Source of the DNA: Campylobacteraceae bacterium
Lineage (GTDB): Bacteria > Campylobacterota > Campylobacteria > Campylobacterales > Campylobacteraceae
Direction: 5' to 3'
DNA length: 17,363 bases
NCBI GenBank assembly: GCA_012521935.1
Contig: JAAYLJ010000006.1
Span: 1-17,363, forward strand
Shown: positions 14,987-17,363 of the stretch, in pieces
Layout of the letters: each line of letters starts with the position of its first letter
Numbering within the stretch: the stretch's first letter is position 1
Program-made: the position numbers and the translations under genes
Notes under the pieces: model-generated
Databases searched by the model: none
Told to the model about the DNA's origin: nothing
Seen by the model: only the letters and a program-made list of their open reading frames with translations

Positions 14987-16010
14987 ATGAAGTGTTCCGT
15001 TTTGCTGGTATTTCGCCAATATCTCTTATTAGGCTTATCATCTGCTCTTCATTCATTTGGTTTCTAGCCCCAGCAGCTGCTACAACATTCTCTTCCATCA
15101 TGGTGCTCCCTAAATCATTTGCCCCAAAAAGAAGGGCTAACTGCCCTATGTAGCTTCCTTGAGTAACCCAAGAGCTTTGAATATTTTTTACATTATCTAA
15201 AAAAAGCCTACTTACTGCAAGTAGCTTTAAGTATCTAATAGGGGATTGCTTTTTAAGTTCTGGCATCTGCTTTAAAAGCTCTGTATTTGCGCCTTGAAAA
15301 CTCCACAATATAAAAGCTCTAAATCCATCAGTTTCATCTTGCAAATCTCTAATTAGCTCCCAATGTTTTACTATCTCTTCATCGCTTTCAACTGTACCAA
15401 ACATCATGGTAGCAGTTGATTTCATGCCTATTTCATGAGCATCTTTATGGATCTTTATCCATTTACTGCTATCTATTTTATTTGGAGCTACTATATCTCT
15501 AACCCTATCACTCAAAATCTCCGCTCCAGCCCCTGGGATGGAGTAGAGTCCCTTTTTATGCAATCTTTTTAAAACTTCTTTGGGAGTAATTTTTGAAATC
15601 TTTGCAATGTAGTCAATCTCAATGGCAGAAAACCCATGAATGGTGATCTTAGGGTAGTTTTTACTAATCCACTCAACTAAATCCTCATACCATTCAATCT
15701 TAAGTTTAGGATGAACTCCACCTTGAAACAGGATTTGAGTTCCTCCTATTTCAAGTAATTCTTCAATCTTTTTTCCAATCTCTTCAAAACTTAAAATGTA
15801 AGCATCTTCATCTTTTAAATGCCTATAAAACGCGCAAAATTTACAATTTACCCAGCAAATATTTGTATAATTTATATTTCTATCTACTACAAAAGTGGTT
15901 ATTTTTTCTGGATGAAGAGCTCTTTTTCTCTCCATTGCCATCTTGCCTAAATCTTTTAAATCTGCATTTTGTATCAAACTAACCGCGTCTTTTACGCTCA
16001 ATCTTTCCAT
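14961..16010 (-). CDS. mqnC: Cyclic dehypoxanthinyl futalosine synthase (radical SAM)
   Basis: MqnC is the radical SAM enzyme of the futalosine route to menaquinone. It closes the spiro ring of dehypoxanthine futalosine to give the cyclic form. The 349-residue product has the family motif CX3CX2C with C52, C56 and C59 in NYTNICWVNCKFCAFYR, which binds the 4Fe-4S cluster. Further family features are TQILFQGGVHPKLKIEWYED, SIPGAGAEILSDRVRDIVAP and STATMMFGTVESDEE. LQDETDGFRAFILWSFQGAN is typical of MqnC rather than MqnE. The ATG at 16010 has a poor AAAAAGAT ribosome-binding site. A TATAAT lies just upstream, so it starts an operon with the M16 homologue and recG. Futalosine synthesis genes are scattered in Campylobacterota, so isolation from other mqn genes is normal. 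Confidence 0.94.
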   Translation of the reverse strand: MERLSVKDAVSLIQNADLKDLGKMAMERKRALHPEKITTFVVDRNINYTNICWVNCKFCAFYRHLKDEDAYILSFEEIGKKIEELLEIGGTQILFQGGVHPKLKIEWYEDLVEWISKNYPKITIHGFSAIEIDYIAKISKITPKEVLKRLHKKGLYSIPGAGAEILSDRVRDIVAPNKIDSSKWIKIHKDAHEIGMKSTATMMFGTVESDEEIVKHWELIRDLQDETDGFRAFILWSFQGANTELLKQMPELKKQSPIRYLKLLAVSRLFLDNVKNIQSSWVTQGSYIGQLALLFGANDLGSTMMEENVVAAAGARNQMNEEQMISLIRDIGEIPAKRNTSYEILKKFN

Positions 16011-16029
16011 GGTTATCTTTTTTATTTTA

Positions 16030-16035
16030 ATTATA
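16030..16035 (-). promoter_or_regulatory. Predicted -10 box of the mqnC operon
   Basis: TATAAT on the minus strand, 19 bases upstream of the mqnC ATG, predicts a very short leader of about 13 bases. A TTGACG lies upstream, but its 20-base spacer is too long for a good -35. This suggests that mqnC is transcribed separately from the regulator gene upstream. Confidence 0.5.
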
Positions 16036-16057
16036 CCTAGTTAAAATTAAATGGGCG

Positions 16058-16663
16058 TCAACTGCTTTTCTCTTTTTTTAACCAATTATAGATAGTCGCT
16101 CTTGAAATGTTTATCTTTTTACTAACATAGTTTGTGCTATTTCTAATGGTAAAAATTCCCGCACTTTGAAGGTAGTTTACTAACTCTTGTTTTTCATCTT
16201 TTTTAAAGCTCATCAAAGTTAAATTTTTCTCTTTTAAAAACTCATCAATGCTTTTATCTATATGATTTTCCCAATCTTGTGAAACAAAAACTTCAACATC
16301 TTCTTTATTTTTAGAAAGATTTAAAAACTCTTTTAAATTTTCATACAACCCCTTAGCCAAACTAATATCATAATTTATGCAAAGCATTCCAAAAGCATCT
16401 TCATTTTCATCTCTTAAGAGCAAAGTAATCGCCTTAATCACCCTTCCATCGCTCCCTTTTTTCTCATACGGGCCAATTAAGTTTTTTTTGAAACTGCCCA
16501 TCGCCCCAATCATTTTATCTCCTGCTCTTCTTGAAGAAAAAGCATTTGATATATAGGCTACTTTTTTACTTTTCAAATCATGCAAAACAACCTCTACACT
16601 TGGGTGAAAAAGTGATGTTAGAGCGTCTGCTAGGGTTATGTAAGGTTTTAGTTTTTTATTCAT
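16058..16663 (-). CDS. YheO/DauR-type PAS-HTH transcriptional regulator
   Basis: This 201-residue DNA-binding regulator has an N-terminal YheO-type PAS domain (about 5-120), with PSVEVVLHDL, GSDGRVIKAITLLLRD and AFGMLCINYD. A C-terminal helix-turn-helix of the HTH_22 class occupies about 159-196 (LVNYLQSAGIFTIRNSTNYV, then ISRATIYNWL). DauR from Pseudomonas, of this family, controls D-arginine catabolism. The ligand here is unknown. It is divergent from a beta-hydroxyacid dehydrogenase 83 bases away, the most likely target. The start ATG is forced, since in-frame stops TGA and TAA lie 12-18 bases upstream. The only ribosome-binding-like sequence, AGAGGA, is hard against it. An extended -10 lies just above, which raises the possibility of a leaderless transcript. 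Confidence 0.88.
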   Translation of the reverse strand: MNKKLKPYITLADALTSLFHPSVEVVLHDLKSKKVAYISNAFSSRRAGDKMIGAMGSFKKNLIGPYEKKGSDGRVIKAITLLLRDENEDAFGMLCINYDISLAKGLYENLKEFLNLSKNKEDVEVFVSQDWENHIDKSIDEFLKEKNLTLMSFKKDEKQELVNYLQSAGIFTIRNSTNYVSKKINISRATIYNWLKKEKSS

Positions 16664-16669
16664 TCCTCT

Positions 16670-16678
16670 ATTTTATCA
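16670..16678 (-). promoter_or_regulatory. Possible extended -10 of the regulator gene, giving a leaderless mRNA
   Basis: On the minus strand TGATAAAAT reads as an extended -10. Its last base is seven positions before the A of the ATG, exactly where +1 would fall. If used, the transcript would begin at the start codon. A purely AT-driven match is possible in this base composition. Confidence 0.35.
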
Positions 16679-16691
16679 AATAAATGTATTT

Positions 16692-16720
16692 TTGACAAAC
16701 TGTCTAAATTAGACTATAAT
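16692..16720 (+). promoter_or_regulatory. Perfect consensus sigma-70 promoter of the dehydrogenase gene
   Basis: TTGACA (16692-16697) and TATAAT (16715-16720) are separated by 17 bases, a perfect match to the housekeeping consensus. Promoters of this phylum rarely have a clear -35. Transcription should start near 16727, about 20 bases before the ATG at 16747. A promoter this strong usually needs repression, and a palindrome fills its spacer. Confidence 0.8.
16702..16714. promoter_or_regulatory. Palindromic operator candidate in the promoter spacer
   Basis: GTCTAA-A-TTAGAC is a perfect inverted repeat with 6-base arms around one central base. It lies wholly inside the 17-base spacer, ending directly against the -10 box. 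A dimeric regulator bound there would block RNA polymerase. The adjacent divergent PAS-HTH protein is the first candidate. Binding is inferred. Confidence 0.5.
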
Positions 16721-16746
16721 TCTAAAAAATAGTATGAGGAGAAAAA

Positions 16747-17363
16747 ATGGTTGGATTTATTGGTTTAGGTAATCTTGGAAGTGCAATTGCCAAAAGACTT
16801 GAGAGTATGGGCGAGGAGATTATCGCTTGGAATAGGACAGAACAAAAAGCAAAAGATTTGGGATTTAACTATGTTAAAAACCCAAAAGATTTATGGGAAA
16901 AGTGCGATACAGTTTTTGTATGTCTTTTTGAATCAAGTGCAGTTAGAGAAGTTTTTACAAAAGAAAATGGCTTACTAGAAGGAGTTAAAGAGGGGAAAAC
17001 TATTGTTGATTTGACAACAAACCATTTTAAAGATGTTTTAGATTTTCATACTCTTGCTAAAGATGCTGGCATAAATTATCTAGAATCACCCGTTTTAGGA
17101 AGCGTAATTCCAGCAACAAAAGGAGAGCTCACTGTTGTTGCCTCTGGAGATAAAGTTGTTTTTAATAAAATTACTCCACTTTTAGAAAAATTTGCTAAAA
17201 ATATTTTTCATCTTCCTGAGCCTAGTTTTGCAACAAAAATGAAGCTTATAAACAATTTATGTCTTGGCTCTTTTATGGCTACTTTAGCAGAATCTACAGT
17301 CATTGGAGAGGCTTGCGGGATTGATAAAAAAGATATTTTAGATATTTTAAATGTTGGTGGCGG
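16747..17363 (+). CDS. Beta-hydroxyacid dehydrogenase (3-hydroxyisobutyrate / glyoxylate-succinic semialdehyde reductase family), 3' end missing
   Basis: This NAD(P)-dependent reductase of the 6-phosphogluconate dehydrogenase-like superfamily is cut by the right edge after 205 codons. The Rossmann loop GFIGLGNLGSAIA lies at 3-15. AWNRT at 27-31 ends the second strand. Asn-Arg there, instead of an acidic residue, favours NADP(H), as in glyoxylate / succinic semialdehyde reductases. The substrate signature is YLESPVLGSVIPATKGELTV (111-130). The catalytic Lys is Lys166 in KLINN, and the helical C-terminal domain begins after it. The GAGGAG ribosome-binding site is well placed before the ATG at 16747. 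The gene has a perfect consensus promoter with a palindrome and faces a YheO-type regulator. The exact substrate cannot be set from sequence. Confidence 0.9.
   Translation, partial: MVGFIGLGNLGSAIAKRLESMGEEIIAWNRTEQKAKDLGFNYVKNPKDLWEKCDTVFVCLFESSAVREVFTKENGLLEGVKEGKTIVDLTTNHFKDVLDFHTLAKDAGINYLESPVLGSVIPATKGELTVVASGDKVVFNKITPLLEKFAKNIFHLPEPSFATKMKLINNLCLGSFMATLAESTVIGEACGIDKKDILDILNVGG

Noticed and set aside
15017..15019. A TTG start extending the M16 homologue by 11 residues.
   Set aside because: The extension is polar, lies in front of a complete signal peptide and increases the overlap with mqnC.
16036..16064. TTGACG upstream of the mqnC TATAAT as a -35 box.
   Set aside because: The spacer is 20 bases, outside the usual 16-18 range.
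16775..16978. A plus-strand open frame of 67 codons near the right edge.
   Set aside because: It is an out-of-frame shadow of the dehydrogenase that starts at 16747 and stays open to the window end.
1..17363. A mobile element, CRISPR array, toxin-antitoxin pair or tRNA.
   Set aside because: No transposase, integrase, direct-repeat array, tRNA-like cloverleaf or small paired toxin-antitoxin frames were recognised on either strand.

Overview
The window looks like chromosomal DNA from a Campylobacterota (Epsilonproteobacteria) bacterium. The DNA is AT-rich. Menaquinone synthesis uses the futalosine route (MqnC). FliW, a long-form HPF and a short RecG of about 607 residues are present. The left-hand order ssb - rpsR - (lon, bamD reversed) - fliW - proC matches, as I recall it, the Campylobacter jejuni block Cj1071-Cj1076. 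The genus cannot be fixed from this window. The pilus-type operon on the right suggests a free-living relative (Sulfurimonas-like or similar) rather than Campylobacter itself, which is inference.

Layout. Bases 1-697 hold the 3' part of ssb and all of rpsR, both on the plus strand, ending at a hairpin that abuts the stop of lon. Bases 725-3781 hold a minus-strand bamD-lon operon. lon starts at TTG, and its ribosome-binding site overlaps the bamD stop. Bases 3920-5063 hold overlapping fliW and proC, divergent from bamD. Bases 5122-11263 hold a tightly packed four-gene operon: a 1379-residue secreted surface protein, then three prepilin-like proteins that resemble the PilV, PilW and PilX (or MshD, MshO and MshP) classes. 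Bases 11339-11866 hold hpf on its own extended -10 promoter. Its terminator lies inside the last codons of the convergent recG. Bases 11863-16010 hold a minus-strand operon mqnC - M16 peptidase homologue without a zinc site - recG, with overlapping ends. Bases 16058-16663 hold a YheO/DauR-type PAS-HTH regulator. It is divergent from a beta-hydroxyacid dehydrogenase that runs off the right edge and has a perfect consensus promoter containing a palindrome.

How the genes fit together. Most of the window is core housekeeping: DNA replication, ribosome, protein quality control, outer-membrane assembly, flagellin and CsrA control, proline and quinone synthesis, and ribosome hibernation. The accessory part is the pseudopilin operon. 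The three prepilins have the profile of a minor-pilin tip complex, and the large protein occupies the role that PilY1 or MshQ has elsewhere, so it is a candidate pilus-tip adhesin or sensor. The second regulatory point of interest is the 16664-16746 intergenic region between the PAS-HTH regulator and the dehydrogenase.

I see no rRNA, tRNA, CRISPR array, insertion sequence or phage gene. No stretch longer than about 135 bases lacks a gene.
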